A DNA stretch of 64,000 nt from Lachnospiraceae bacterium JLR.KK008 (lineage in GTDB: Bacteria; Bacillota; Clostridia; Lachnospirales; Lachnospiraceae), in NCBI GenBank assembly GCA_037015955.1, contig CP143548.1:2474001-2538000 (forward strand), written 5' to 3'. Positions 32,578 to 41,311 of this stretch are shown here, piece by piece. Below the pieces are notes generated by a model. The model searched no databases, was not told where the DNA came from, and saw only the letters and a program-made list of their open reading frames with translations. Made by a program: the position numbers and the translations under genes. Every line of letters begins with the position of its first letter. Position 1 is the first letter of the stretch.

Positions 32578-33749
32578 ATCAGCTCCGGAACTCCCCCCAG
32601 TCTCCCGTTGATCCATAATCTTGATAATGACTGCCCGGATTCCAGTAACTCATTGGAAACCTGAATTCGATCTATCACCGCATAACCATTCTGATCCCTG
32701 CTGACAGCAAAAAGACGGATGTCATCATTGCACAGATCTAATCCGTCCAATACAAGCGGATTATGTGTTGTCATAAAGACTGTCCGTCCCGATTCCTGTA
32801 TCAACTGACAAAACAATTCTGCTATTTTCTGAGCCAGTCTGGGATTCAATGCATGGTCAAAGCTGTCAATCGCAAACATGGACGGAGACTCCGGGTGCAT
32901 AGCCATACACAGCATAAACAACACATACAATGCCCCTTCACTGGCATCATAACCGGTAAAAACAGCATTCGTCTTTAAAAAGCGATCCTTAAATTCAATC
33001 ACCTGACGCATGGAGGGAACCCCTCGATTGAGATTAATTTTCTTCGGTGTCGTAATGGAAAAACCTGACGCCCAATCGATCAGATCAAGAATTTCTTCCA
33101 TATACAGCGTACCAAATTTCATATCGCCATCCACATTTTTCATCATTTCCTGTAACGCTTCTGCAATCCGCCCACCATGCAGTCCAACCGGGGCTGTCTG
33201 AGCAGGATCCATAACGGTCCCCCGAAGCGTCTGTGTATCCGGCTGGTAAATGCCATATTTCTCAATATATTGCCCCATTTTACGACATCTGGACCCGTCT
33301 AACTCTTCTGTCAGCATATAGTATCCGATGTGATTATTGAGAGGCGCATACGAGCGATTGCTTCTTCCCCACAGGGAGTTTCCATTCTCACTGATATTTT
33401 CCGAATGATATTTCCATGTATCGTCATCCGTTGGCGTTGTCAGATGAACGGAATATTTATACTCGTCTTCATCTTCCCAATCGATATCCAGGCTTACTGT
33501 CAATCCATCCCTGTTCATTGATTTAAATTTTGACTTATATAAAGCTGATGTACTTAATCGTATCCCTTTTTTCTGAAGACTGCTGCTGTTCACTCTGTCT
33601 GTCATTGCAGCGCTCAACACGCCAATCGCCTCCAATATGGTAGATTTGCCCGAACCATTGGCACCGATCAGTACATTTACTTTCCCCGGTTGGAAACTTA
33701 CGTCATACAGGGATTTGAAATTTCTGATTCTGATTTCCTTGATCGTCAT
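32574..33749 (-). CDS. ABC/SMC-like AAA family ATPase (AAA15/21 type), candidate defence component
   Basis: 391 residues, AAAGGAGAC before ATG. MTIKEIRIRNFKSLYDVSFQ then Walker A GANGSGKST near 33; signature-like YDASEGALYVLFML near 270; Walker B MFAIDSFDHALNPRL near 295, in which the position of the usual catalytic Glu is not Glu; H-loop MTTHNPLVL near 335. RecF/SMC-like head with no long coiled coil. Coupled by ATGA to the TOPRIM-like gene. In such two-gene systems the ATPase senses a phage factor and releases the nuclease. The upstream 250 bases are very AT-rich, which is unlike the flanks and fits horizontal gain. Confidence 0.85.
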   Translation of the reverse strand: MTIKEIRIRNFKSLYDVSFQPGKVNVLIGANGSGKSTILEAIGVLSAAMTDRVNSSSLQKKGIRLSTSALYKSKFKSMNRDGLTVSLDIDWEDEDEYKYSVHLTTPTDDDTWKYHSENISENGNSLWGRSNRSYAPLNNHIGYYMLTEELDGSRCRKMGQYIEKYGIYQPDTQTLRGTVMDPAQTAPVGLHGGRIAEALQEMMKNVDGDMKFGTLYMEEILDLIDWASGFSITTPKKINLNRGVPSMRQVIEFKDRFLKTNAVFTGYDASEGALYVLFMLCMAMHPESPSMFAIDSFDHALNPRLAQKIAELFCQLIQESGRTVFMTTHNPLVLDGLDLCNDDIRLFAVSRDQNGYAVIDRIQVSNELLESGQSLSRLWINGRLGGVPELI

Positions 33750-33917
33750 ATTGTCTCCTTTTGAAATCCATAATAGCCATTTTTATTTTTACTATTATAG
33801 CATATAGAATGCAGATATGTGTATCTAAATTTCAAAAAAATCATATATTATCTGGTTTTTCTGTATTTAGATATATGGTAATTTTATAAATATCCTTTTT
33901 TCGTCAATTTTTTTACG

Positions 33918-33949
33918 GCAAAAACAGCGCCACCGAAGCCGCGCTGTTT
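33918..33949 (-). terminator. Terminator of the pentose operon
   Basis: AAACAGCGC (33922-33930) / GCGCTGTTT (33941-33949), followed on the minus strand by TTTTTGCC. About 57 bases after the ribulokinase stop. Confidence 0.8.
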
Positions 33950-34005
33950 CTGTAAACCCAAACCATTCTTATTCCGTTTTCCTGCTGGCTTTGTCCGGTT
34001 GCCTC

Positions 34006-35664
34006 TCACTCTTTCCACTGATCAGCCAGCATCGCCAGCCGGAGGTATTCCCCATATTTCTGATGATAAAACGCTCTCTTCTTCTCATCCGGTACAAATT
34101 CCCGAATGCTCTTTGCCGCCATATTAACTGACGCTTCCTGCATCGTTTCATAGGCCCCGCCCGCCACGGCCGCATAAACTGCCGCTCCGAGCGCGCACGT
34201 CTGATCCGCATCAAGGATAGAAATCTTCTTGCCCAGCACATCGGCCATCATCTGCATCACAAATTCCGATTTTTTGGAGATGCCGCCGACGGCGACGACT
34301 TTCTCCAGCTCGATACCAGCTGCTTCAAACCCGTCCACAATCCGCCTCAGACCGCATACCGCGCCAAATACAAGCGAACGGAATAGGTAAGGCGCTTCCG
34401 TGCCGAGCGTCAGACCGCCAATCATCCCTCTCTGGAAGTCGTCTGTGTCCGGATACCTGCGCCCGTTAAACCAGTCGAGCGAGATCGGAAACAGATCCTG
34501 TGGCAGATCCTGCGCCTCCTTTTGCAATTTCGCCAGCATCGTATCACTCATTGTCTCACAAAGTCTGTCATATTCTTCCGCAGGCAGACAGTCCTTCGTC
34601 TGACAGATCGGCCACATGAGCACTTTCTTAAACCAGCCGAAAATATCACCAAACGCCGCCTGTCCGGTCTCGATGCCGACATAGTCCGGCAAAATCGAAT
34701 TTTCCGCCTGTCCGCCAAAGCTGCGTATGTCTTTTCCGGCCAAATCCTGTGCCTTTCCCACAAGCATATCCACCGCAGAAGTTCCGATCGTGCAGACGAG
34801 CACTTTCTCCCGGATTCCCGCACCCACCGCACCCGCATGCGCATCAAAGGAACTGCCGGAAACGCCAATTCCCTCCGGAAGGCCCAGTCTGTCTGCCCAC
34901 TCTTGCGTGAGCCGGCCGGCTTTCACTGCCGCAGGCTGCGGACTGTTGCCGTATCGCTCTTTCACAAGCGTGAGATACGGGTCGAGCGTCGACAGAATTT
35001 CATCTGACGGAAGGCCGTTCCATTTACTGTGCCACAACGCCTTATGTCCGGCGGCACAGGCGCTGTGATAAATGGTTTCCGGTCTCGTATCGCCACAGAG
35101 CAGTCCGACCATCCAGTCGCAGTGCTCTGTCCACGTATAAGCTGCCTCTTTTATTTTTTCATCCTGCCGGATCGTATGCAGAATCTTTGCCCAGAACCAT
35201 TCCGCACAATATTTTCCCTGATAAACACCATAATCAATATCACTTCCATGGGCAAAGAGCCTGTCGATCTCCTCTGCCTCCGATACGGCGGACTTGTCTT
35301 TCCAGAGCTGGAACATGGCATTCTCACATTCCGCAAACTGCGGCTTCAGTGCCAACGGCACACCTTCCCGGTCTACAGGGACCGGGGTCGATCCTGTCGT
35401 ATCGACCCCGATGCCTATGATATTGCTTTTTTGAGACTGCGAAAGACAGGCCACCGCTTCTTTGACGCATTTTTCCAGAGACTCCAGATAATCAAGGGGA
35501 TGCTGGCGAAAAACACTCTGCTCCGGATGTTGGTAGAGCCCCTGTGCCCACCGGGGATAAAGAGCTGTTCCGCCTCCTGCCGGTGTTCCGGAAGCGACAC
35601 TTACGATCGTTGCCCGGACAGAATCGCTTCCAAAATCCACACCAACCACAAACTTATCTTCCAT
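34006..35664 (-). CDS. araB: FGGY-family kinase, ribulokinase type
   Basis: 552 residues. GVDFGSDSVRATIVS is the ATP/sugar-binding start, GIGVDTTGSTPVPVD follows, TEHCDWMVGLLCG near 185 and GSSFDAHAGAVGAG near 275 are ribulokinase signatures, and VAVGGISKKSEFVMQMMADV near 455 is the ADP-binding motif. It phosphorylates L- or D-ribulose. Neither an arabinose isomerase nor ribulose-5-phosphate 4-epimerase gene accompanies it. It is the last gene of an operon with split transketolase and a ribose-type transporter, so the true substrate may be another ketopentose or tetrulose. Confidence 0.88.
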   Translation of the reverse strand: MEDKFVVGVDFGSDSVRATIVSVASGTPAGGGTALYPRWAQGLYQHPEQSVFRQHPLDYLESLEKCVKEAVACLSQSQKSNIIGIGVDTTGSTPVPVDREGVPLALKPQFAECENAMFQLWKDKSAVSEAEEIDRLFAHGSDIDYGVYQGKYCAEWFWAKILHTIRQDEKIKEAAYTWTEHCDWMVGLLCGDTRPETIYHSACAAGHKALWHSKWNGLPSDEILSTLDPYLTLVKERYGNSPQPAAVKAGRLTQEWADRLGLPEGIGVSGSSFDAHAGAVGAGIREKVLVCTIGTSAVDMLVGKAQDLAGKDIRSFGGQAENSILPDYVGIETGQAAFGDIFGWFKKVLMWPICQTKDCLPAEEYDRLCETMSDTMLAKLQKEAQDLPQDLFPISLDWFNGRRYPDTDDFQRGMIGGLTLGTEAPYLFRSLVFGAVCGLRRIVDGFEAAGIELEKVVAVGGISKKSEFVMQMMADVLGKKISILDADQTCALGAAVYAAVAGGAYETMQEASVNMAAKSIREFVPDEKKRAFYHQKYGEYLRLAMLADQWKE

Positions 35665-35693
35665 ATATCAAGTCCATCTCTTTCTGATCTCAT

Positions 35694-36638
35694 TTATCTC
35701 TTGCGCGCGATCGCTTTCTTTGCGCACTCTGCAATATGCTCCGGAGTCAGTCCAAACTTCTCCAGCAGCTCCTGCGGTCCGCCGGAATGCCCGAACGTAT
35801 CTTCCACCCCTACGAACTCTACCGGTACCGGCTCTGTAGCGGAGACCACTTCCGCTACGGCGGCGCCAAGTCCGCCAATCACGTTGTGCTCCTCAGCGGT
35901 AACGATCGCCCCTGTCTCTCTGGCTGCCTTCACAATCAGCTCTCTGTCGATCGGCTTGATCGTGTGCATATCAATCACGCGGGCATGGATGCCTTCTCCT
36001 GCCAATGCTTTCTGCGCCTTCAGCGCTTCCTGTACCATCAGTCCACAGGCAACAATCGTCACATCGCTGCCGTCAACGAGCTGTACGCCTTTGCCGATCT
36101 CAAACGTATATCCGTCAAAGCCATCCGTCACACAGTCCAGCTCACAGCGGCCCGTCCGCAGATAGCACGGTCCCTTGTGGTCAAGAATAGCGCGGGTTGC
36201 CAGCCTTGCCTCATTGGCATCACAGGGAACGACAACCGTCATGCCCGGTATTGTGCGCATGAGACTGATGTCCTCAATGCACTGATGAGTAGCGCCGTCC
36301 TCGCCAACTGTGAGTCCTGCATGGCTGCCCACAACCTTTACGTTCAGATTCGGATAGGCAACGCTGTTGCGGACCTGATCATAGACACGTCCCGCCGCGA
36401 ACATTGCAAATGTATGTACGAGAGCGGTCGCCCCGCAGGTGGCAAACCCTGCCGCCACATCAACCATATTTGCTTCTGCAATCCCGATATTGTAAAACCG
36501 CTGCGGATATTCCTCCGAAAAATATTTCGTCATTGTACAGCTCTTCAGGTCTGCGTCAAACACGTAAATATCATCCCTGCCGCCAAATTCTTTCAGCGCT
36601 CTGCCGTATGCTTCTCTTGTAGATAGATTTTCTCCCAT
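35694..36638 (-). CDS. Transketolase, C-terminal subunit
   Basis: 314 residues. Pyrimidine-binding and C-terminal domains: DADLKSCTMTKYF, IAEANMVDVAAGFATCG with the catalytic Glu near 55, HAGLTVGEDGATHQCIED near 110, and VTAEEHNVIGGLGAAVAEV near 250. It works with the N-terminal subunit encoded six bases upstream to bind thiamine diphosphate and transfer two-carbon units between ketose and aldose phosphates. Split transketolases are common in clostridial sugar operons. Confidence 0.93.
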   Translation of the reverse strand: MGENLSTREAYGRALKEFGGRDDIYVFDADLKSCTMTKYFSEEYPQRFYNIGIAEANMVDVAAGFATCGATALVHTFAMFAAGRVYDQVRNSVAYPNLNVKVVGSHAGLTVGEDGATHQCIEDISLMRTIPGMTVVVPCDANEARLATRAILDHKGPCYLRTGRCELDCVTDGFDGYTFEIGKGVQLVDGSDVTIVACGLMVQEALKAQKALAGEGIHARVIDMHTIKPIDRELIVKAARETGAIVTAEEHNVIGGLGAAVAEVVSATEPVPVEFVGVEDTFGHSGGPQELLEKFGLTPEHIAECAKKAIARKR

Positions 36639-36644
36639 ATCTCT

Positions 36645-37484
36645 CTAGCCCTCCAGTTCCGCTATTTTACGATCCAGTTCCTCGTAAGCCGTCTTCCATT
36701 CCTCTGCGGATGGCTGGCCCCCATGGAAACGGACCTGATTTTCGAATACAGAAACCCCTTTTCCTTTTACCGTATCTGCAACGATAACAGTCGGTTTTCC
36801 CTCTGTGGCAAGCGCCTGCTCTACGGCGCCGACAAGCGCTTCCACATTATTTCCGTCCGCCTCGATGACATTCCAGCCAAAGGCTTTGAACTTTTCACCG
36901 ATCGGATACGGAGACATCACTTCCTCCAGGGAACCGTCAAGCTGCAGTTTGTTATTGTCCACAAAGGCGATCAGATTATCAGCCTTGTAAAATCCTGCCG
37001 CCATCGCCGCTTCCCAGATCTGCCCTTCCTGGATCTCACCGTCTCCCATAATGCAGTACACATGGTTTCCCTGCTTTTTATTCTTTGCATACAGCGCCAT
37101 GCCGAGTGCCACCGATAAGCCCTGTCCGAGAGAACCGGCAGACATGTCGACACCCGGAACGTGGATCTCCACATGACCGGAGAGGTCGCTGTCTATCTTC
37201 CGGAACGTGGACAGATGCTCCTCCGGGAAAAATCCCCGCAGTGCCAGCGTGGCATACATCGTCGGCGTGCAATGCCCCTTTGACAGGACGAGTCTGTCTC
37301 TGTCCGCCTGACCGGGATTTTTTGGGTCTACGTTCATCTTGTCAAAATACAAGACCGATAATATCTCTGCGATGGAAAAAGAGCCGCCGATATGTCCGGA
37401 ACCTGCCGTCTGAATCGTCTTCAGCGCAGTCCTGCGGATCTTATGCGCCCATAACTCCAGTTCTTTTTTCTTTGTAACGTCCAT
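36645..37484 (-). CDS. Transketolase, N-terminal subunit
   Basis: 279 residues. HKIRRTALKTIQTAGSGHIG near 15 is the substrate/ThDP entry, LSKGHCTPTMYATLALRG near 70, then the thiamine diphosphate motif GDGEIQEGQIWEAAMAAGF ending in NNKLQLDG near 175. It forms the heterotetramer with the next gene product. It lies 25 bases after the transporter permease, in one operon. Confidence 0.94.
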   Translation of the reverse strand: MDVTKKKELELWAHKIRRTALKTIQTAGSGHIGGSFSIAEILSVLYFDKMNVDPKNPGQADRDRLVLSKGHCTPTMYATLALRGFFPEEHLSTFRKIDSDLSGHVEIHVPGVDMSAGSLGQGLSVALGMALYAKNKKQGNHVYCIMGDGEIQEGQIWEAAMAAGFYKADNLIAFVDNNKLQLDGSLEEVMSPYPIGEKFKAFGWNVIEADGNNVEALVGAVEQALATEGKPTVIVADTVKGKGVSVFENQVRFHGGQPSAEEWKTAYEELDRKIAELEG

Positions 37485-37509
37485 ATTTTTGATTCCTCAA
37501 CTTTCCCCT

Positions 37510-38490
37510 TTATTTTGCTGCATTCTGACGTTTCTGTTTCAGCATATCCACATATACCGCTACGATAATGATAACGCCTTTTAACACATATTGCCAGTAG
37601 GAATTGACACGCATCAGATTTAACCCATTGGAAATGATGCCGATGATAAGCACGCCTACGATCAGACCGCCTACCGTACCGGTTCCACCGAAGAAGGAAG
37701 TACCGCCGAGTACAGACGCCGCAATCGCATCTGTCTCATAGCCCTCGCCTGTCGACGGCTGGCCGGACGACAGTCTGGCCGCCAGCACGACGCCGCAAAA
37801 GCCCGCCATCACACCACTGATCGTCCATACGAGTATTTTGATTTTCTTAACATTGATACCGGAGAAGCGGGCTGATGTCTCATTACCGCCTACCGCATAA
37901 ATATGACGCCCTGTTCTTGTCTTATTTAAAAGGAACGCATCCAGGATCAGGAAGATGATCATATAGATAACCGGATAAGGGATCGGTCCCAGAGAACCGG
38001 TTCCGAAATTTCCGAAAGAACGATTTGTCGTCGTCACCGGAGAACCGTTGGCCATCAGGTAAGCCGTACCACGGCAGATCGACTGCATTGCCAGCGTCAC
38101 TACGAAAGGATGAATCCCTGTATATGTAATGATCACCCCGTTGACCATACCGACGATCATACCTACCAGAATACCGATAGCAATCCCCAGCCACATCGGA
38201 AGTCCGGCATTCTCAAAAGACATAACACAGATTACACCACTCAGAGCTGCCAGAGCGCCGCCTGTCAGATCGATACCTGCCAGTATGATGGCAAGCTGCA
38301 CACCAATGGCAAGATAACAGTTCGTCGCGCAAGTACGCAGCAGGTTTACAATATTCGTCTTAGTCAGAAAGTTTTTGCCGAATATCGAAAAGAAGATGCA
38401 CATCACGAGCAAAGCTAACAAAATACCCCAATTCTGTCGGAAATATTCCTGAATCGGGCTGATGAAACGATTATTTGACTTTTTATTCAT
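37510..38490 (-). CDS. Ribose-family sugar ABC transporter permease
   Basis: 326 residues with about nine membrane segments and the RbsC-type core VQLAIILAGIDLTGGALAAL near 65, GIHPFVVTLAMQSICRGTAY near 125, and ETDAIAASVLGGTSFFGGTG near 255. It forms the channel with the RbsA-like ATPase, whose 3' end it overlaps by eight bases. Substrate not readable from sequence; a pentose fits the operon. Confidence 0.93.
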   Translation of the reverse strand: MNKKSNNRFISPIQEYFRQNWGILLALLVMCIFFSIFGKNFLTKTNIVNLLRTCATNCYLAIGVQLAIILAGIDLTGGALAALSGVICVMSFENAGLPMWLGIAIGILVGMIVGMVNGVIITYTGIHPFVVTLAMQSICRGTAYLMANGSPVTTTNRSFGNFGTGSLGPIPYPVIYMIIFLILDAFLLNKTRTGRHIYAVGGNETSARFSGINVKKIKILVWTISGVMAGFCGVVLAARLSSGQPSTGEGYETDAIAASVLGGTSFFGGTGTVGGLIVGVLIIGIISNGLNLMRVNSYWQYVLKGVIIIVAVYVDMLKQKRQNAAK

Positions 38491-39982
38491 TGCCTGTTAC
38501 CCCCATAGCATATTTCAATATTAGTTCCTGCGAATATTCTTCGTGATCCACCTCTCCGGTGATATGTCCCTCATTCATGATCATCATTCGGTCGCTCATA
38601 TTCATGACCTCCGGCATCTCGGAAGAGATCAGGATAATAGCCAGACCTTTTTTCGCCAGATCATTGATGATCGTATAGATCTCGGCTTTCGCCCCCACAT
38701 CAATACCGCGGGTCGGTTCATCGAGAATGAGCACCTTGGGATCGGTAGCAAGCCATTTGGCCAGCAGTACTTTCTGCTGATTTCCGCCCGAAAGTGTGGA
38801 ACAGTTCACCTGAGCCGAAGGAGCTTTGACACGAAGTGATTTCATACCATTGTCAATGATCTCCTCTTCTTTATCCCGGTCTACCCGCAAATGGTTGATA
38901 AACCGGTGCAGGATCGGCAGCGTAATATTAAACCCGATCGTATTTTTCAGGAGAAGTCCTTCCGTTTTACGACTTTCGGGTACGAGCGCAACCCCTTTGT
39001 TCTGCATATACATTGGATCCGGTTTCTTTACCTGCTCCCCATTCAGATAAATCTCACCGGAATCCATCGGATCAAGCCCCATGACCGCTTTCATCAATTC
39101 CGAACGTCCTGATCCCACCAGACCGTAAAATCCCAGTATCTCTCCGCTGCGGACCGAAAAATCGCAGTGGACGGCACGCTTGCCCGCGCAGATGTCTTTT
39201 GCCTCCAGCAAGACTTCCCCCGGCTTGTTAAACGTACGGACATAATAATTGCCCAGCTCGCGCCCCACCATCAGCGAGATCAACTGGCTTTCCGTACACT
39301 CGCTTGATTGCAGACTGCCCATGAATTCTCCATCCCGCATGATCGTGACCGCATCACAGAGCTGGAACACTTCGGCCATCTTATGCGTGATAAAGATGAC
39401 TCCCATTCCCTGCGCTTTCAGATCGCGGACAGTCCGGAATAAAATATCAACCTCTTTTTCGGAAAGCGAAGAGGTCGGTTCGTCCAATATGAGCAATTTG
39501 GCATTCAGCGAAAATGATTTCGCAATCTCGACCATCTGCTGCTGCCCGAGAGAAAGCCGGCCGACAAATTCGGTCGGGTCCACATCAAGACCTACCCTCT
39601 CCAGAAACGGCTTGGCAGCTTCCGCCATTTTTGTCTTACTGATCATTCCCAGAGAATTCTTCATCTCACGTCCAAGGAAGATATTCTCCGCGATCGTCAG
39701 ATACGGCTCAAGCGCAAGTTCCTGATGAATGAACGCCACACCCAGCGACTGTGAATCATGCACGGAATGAATATCAACCTTTTTGCCCTCAATATAGATT
39801 TCACCGGAGTCTGCCGGAAACACGCCGCCGAGAACATTCATCAGCGTCGACTTACCTGCTCCGTTTTCTCCCATAAACCCCATCACTTCTCCTGCATGCA
39901 CTGTGATCGCAGCATTATTTAAGGCACGGACACCGGGAAAGGTCTTTACAATATTTTCCATACGTAAAAGTTCCTGTTTCAT
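38483..39982 (-). CDS. Ribose-family sugar ABC transporter ATPase (tandem domains)
   Basis: 499 residues with two ABC domains. The first has Walker A GENGAGKST, signature LSLGQQQMVEIAKS and Walker B LLILDEPTSSLS. The second has the typical degenerate GLVGSGRSEL loop, signature LSGGNQQKVLLAKWL and Walker B LILDEPTRGIDVGAK. AGGAG before ATG. It powers the RbsC-like permease. A strong hairpin separates it from the upstream binding-protein gene. Confidence 0.94.
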   Translation of the reverse strand: MKQELLRMENIVKTFPGVRALNNAAITVHAGEVMGFMGENGAGKSTLMNVLGGVFPADSGEIYIEGKKVDIHSVHDSQSLGVAFIHQELALEPYLTIAENIFLGREMKNSLGMISKTKMAEAAKPFLERVGLDVDPTEFVGRLSLGQQQMVEIAKSFSLNAKLLILDEPTSSLSEKEVDILFRTVRDLKAQGMGVIFITHKMAEVFQLCDAVTIMRDGEFMGSLQSSECTESQLISLMVGRELGNYYVRTFNKPGEVLLEAKDICAGKRAVHCDFSVRSGEILGFYGLVGSGRSELMKAVMGLDPMDSGEIYLNGEQVKKPDPMYMQNKGVALVPESRKTEGLLLKNTIGFNITLPILHRFINHLRVDRDKEEEIIDNGMKSLRVKAPSAQVNCSTLSGGNQQKVLLAKWLATDPKVLILDEPTRGIDVGAKAEIYTIINDLAKKGLAIILISSEMPEVMNMSDRMMIMNEGHITGEVDHEEYSQELILKYAMGVTGNE

Positions 39983-40012
39983 TTCTTCACTCCTTTTTGT
40001 CCTGGAACCAAA

Positions 40013-40049
40013 TCGGAAAGGAACGTCCTGTCGAATCGTCCCTTTCCGA
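40013..40049 (-). promoter_or_regulatory. Intercistronic hairpin between binding-protein and ATPase genes
   Basis: TCGGAAAGG...ACG pairs with CGT.CCTTTCCGA across about eleven bases. On the minus strand it is followed by a short T-rich stretch. It lies 24 bases after the binding-protein stop and 31 bases before the ATPase start, the usual place for a partial terminator or RNA-stabilising loop that keeps the binding protein in excess. Confidence 0.5.
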
Positions 40050-40072
40050 AATCAGACCTTAAATCGTATTAC

Positions 40073-41125
40073 TTACTGCCAATCTGTAACATCGAACTGA
40101 TTGATATTTTCCTTTGTAATGAATGCAACATCTACGACGATCTCGGATTCTACGGACTCACCTGCCAGATATGCAAGAGCCGTATCCACTGCGTTGCTAC
40201 CGATCACGGAAGGCTGCTGTGCGGAAGAACCTGTTGCGGAACCGTCAGCTACATAACCCATAAAGTCAGGGTTGCCGTCCACACCATAGATTACGATGTC
40301 GTCTCTGCCTGCTGCCGCACATGCCTGTACACAGCCAAGCGCTGCCATATCATTGATGCAGAAGAAACCAGCCAGATCGCTGTCGCCTGTGATCGCATCG
40401 TCAGCTACCGGAAGTGTCGTTGCCGTGTCTCCGGAAGTATCGGATGTACCAACAATTTCAAAATATTCGCCTACTGTGTCACGGAAACCCTGCTCACGCT
40501 GTACGCAGGCACTGCCGGACGGCTGGTTCATAATATAGATCTTGGAACCTTCGTCAAGTTTCGCCATCATATCCTCTGCGCACTGAACGCCTGCGCCATA
40601 GTTATCGGAAGCGATTACGGATACGACAAGGTCAGTACGGTCAACTGCCGTGTCAACATTGATAACCGGAATCCCTGCGTCTACACACGCCTGAAGCGCT
40701 TCCGTACATGCCGTACAGTCCATGGGAGCCATAATCACAACATCTACTTCCTGATTGATCAGGTCATAAATGTAGTTGTTCATCGTTGCCTGATCGCTGT
40801 CGGCATCAACCGTTACAAGCTGTGTGGAAGGATCCATGCCCTTTGCTTCCATCTCTGCGGTGATACCACCCATCATTGCCGTCCAGAACGGATTGTTCAT
40901 TGTCGTCGGAACGTATGCGATCGTCAACTCGGAAACGTCAACTGCTCCCGCTTCTCCTCCTTCTGCCGGAGCCTCAGCTGCCGGCGCTTCTTCCTCTGCA
41001 GCCGGTGCCTCTGTCTCGGCTGCAGGTGCTTCAGCCGGAGCAGATGTGTCAGCCGTCGAACCGCAGCCAACCATACATGCCGTCATAGCGATGGCCATTG
41101 TCAGTGCTAATAATTTCTTTCTCAT
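40073..41125 (-). CDS. Sugar ABC transporter substrate-binding lipoprotein (RbsB-like)
   Basis: 350 residues. Lipoprotein signal MRKKLLALTMAIAMTACMVG with Cys21, an Ala/Glu/Pro linker at 25-60, then a periplasmic-binding-protein fold of type I: LTIAYVPTTMNNPFWTAMMG, VDVVIMAPMDCTACTEALQ, IPVINVDTAVDRTD, and FCINDMAALGCVQAC near 245. The pocket resembles ribose/galactose binders, but the aromatic residues do not let me name the sugar. First transporter gene after the ROK regulator. Confidence 0.93.
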   Translation of the reverse strand: MRKKLLALTMAIAMTACMVGCGSTADTSAPAEAPAAETEAPAAEEEAPAAEAPAEGGEAGAVDVSELTIAYVPTTMNNPFWTAMMGGITAEMEAKGMDPSTQLVTVDADSDQATMNNYIYDLINQEVDVVIMAPMDCTACTEALQACVDAGIPVINVDTAVDRTDLVVSVIASDNYGAGVQCAEDMMAKLDEGSKIYIMNQPSGSACVQREQGFRDTVGEYFEIVGTSDTSGDTATTLPVADDAITGDSDLAGFFCINDMAALGCVQACAAAGRDDIVIYGVDGNPDFMGYVADGSATGSSAQQPSVIGSNAVDTALAYLAGESVESEIVVDVAFITKENINQFDVTDWQ

Positions 41126-41311
41126 AATTACCTTCCTCTTCTCCTTTTTATTTTTATATTTTCATTTTCCTGCTAGCACGGAAAATAAAATATCACGTTT
41201 TCTTCTGTCTGACTGACGCTGCCTGCTTTTCTGTTTCCCTTTTATATGTATTCTGTCGTTGTCTTTTCTATCGTTTATGAATGTTATGCGCTTTCACTAT
41301 ACCTCATTCGT

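Noticed and set aside
35029-36626. Long plus-strand frames opposite ribulokinase and transketolase
   Set aside because: Both lie antisense to clear enzymes, and their translations show no domain.
41280-41310. cre-like sequence TGAAAGCGCATAACA upstream of the binding-protein gene
   Set aside because: It has one base too many in the centre and no symmetric match to the CcpA consensus.
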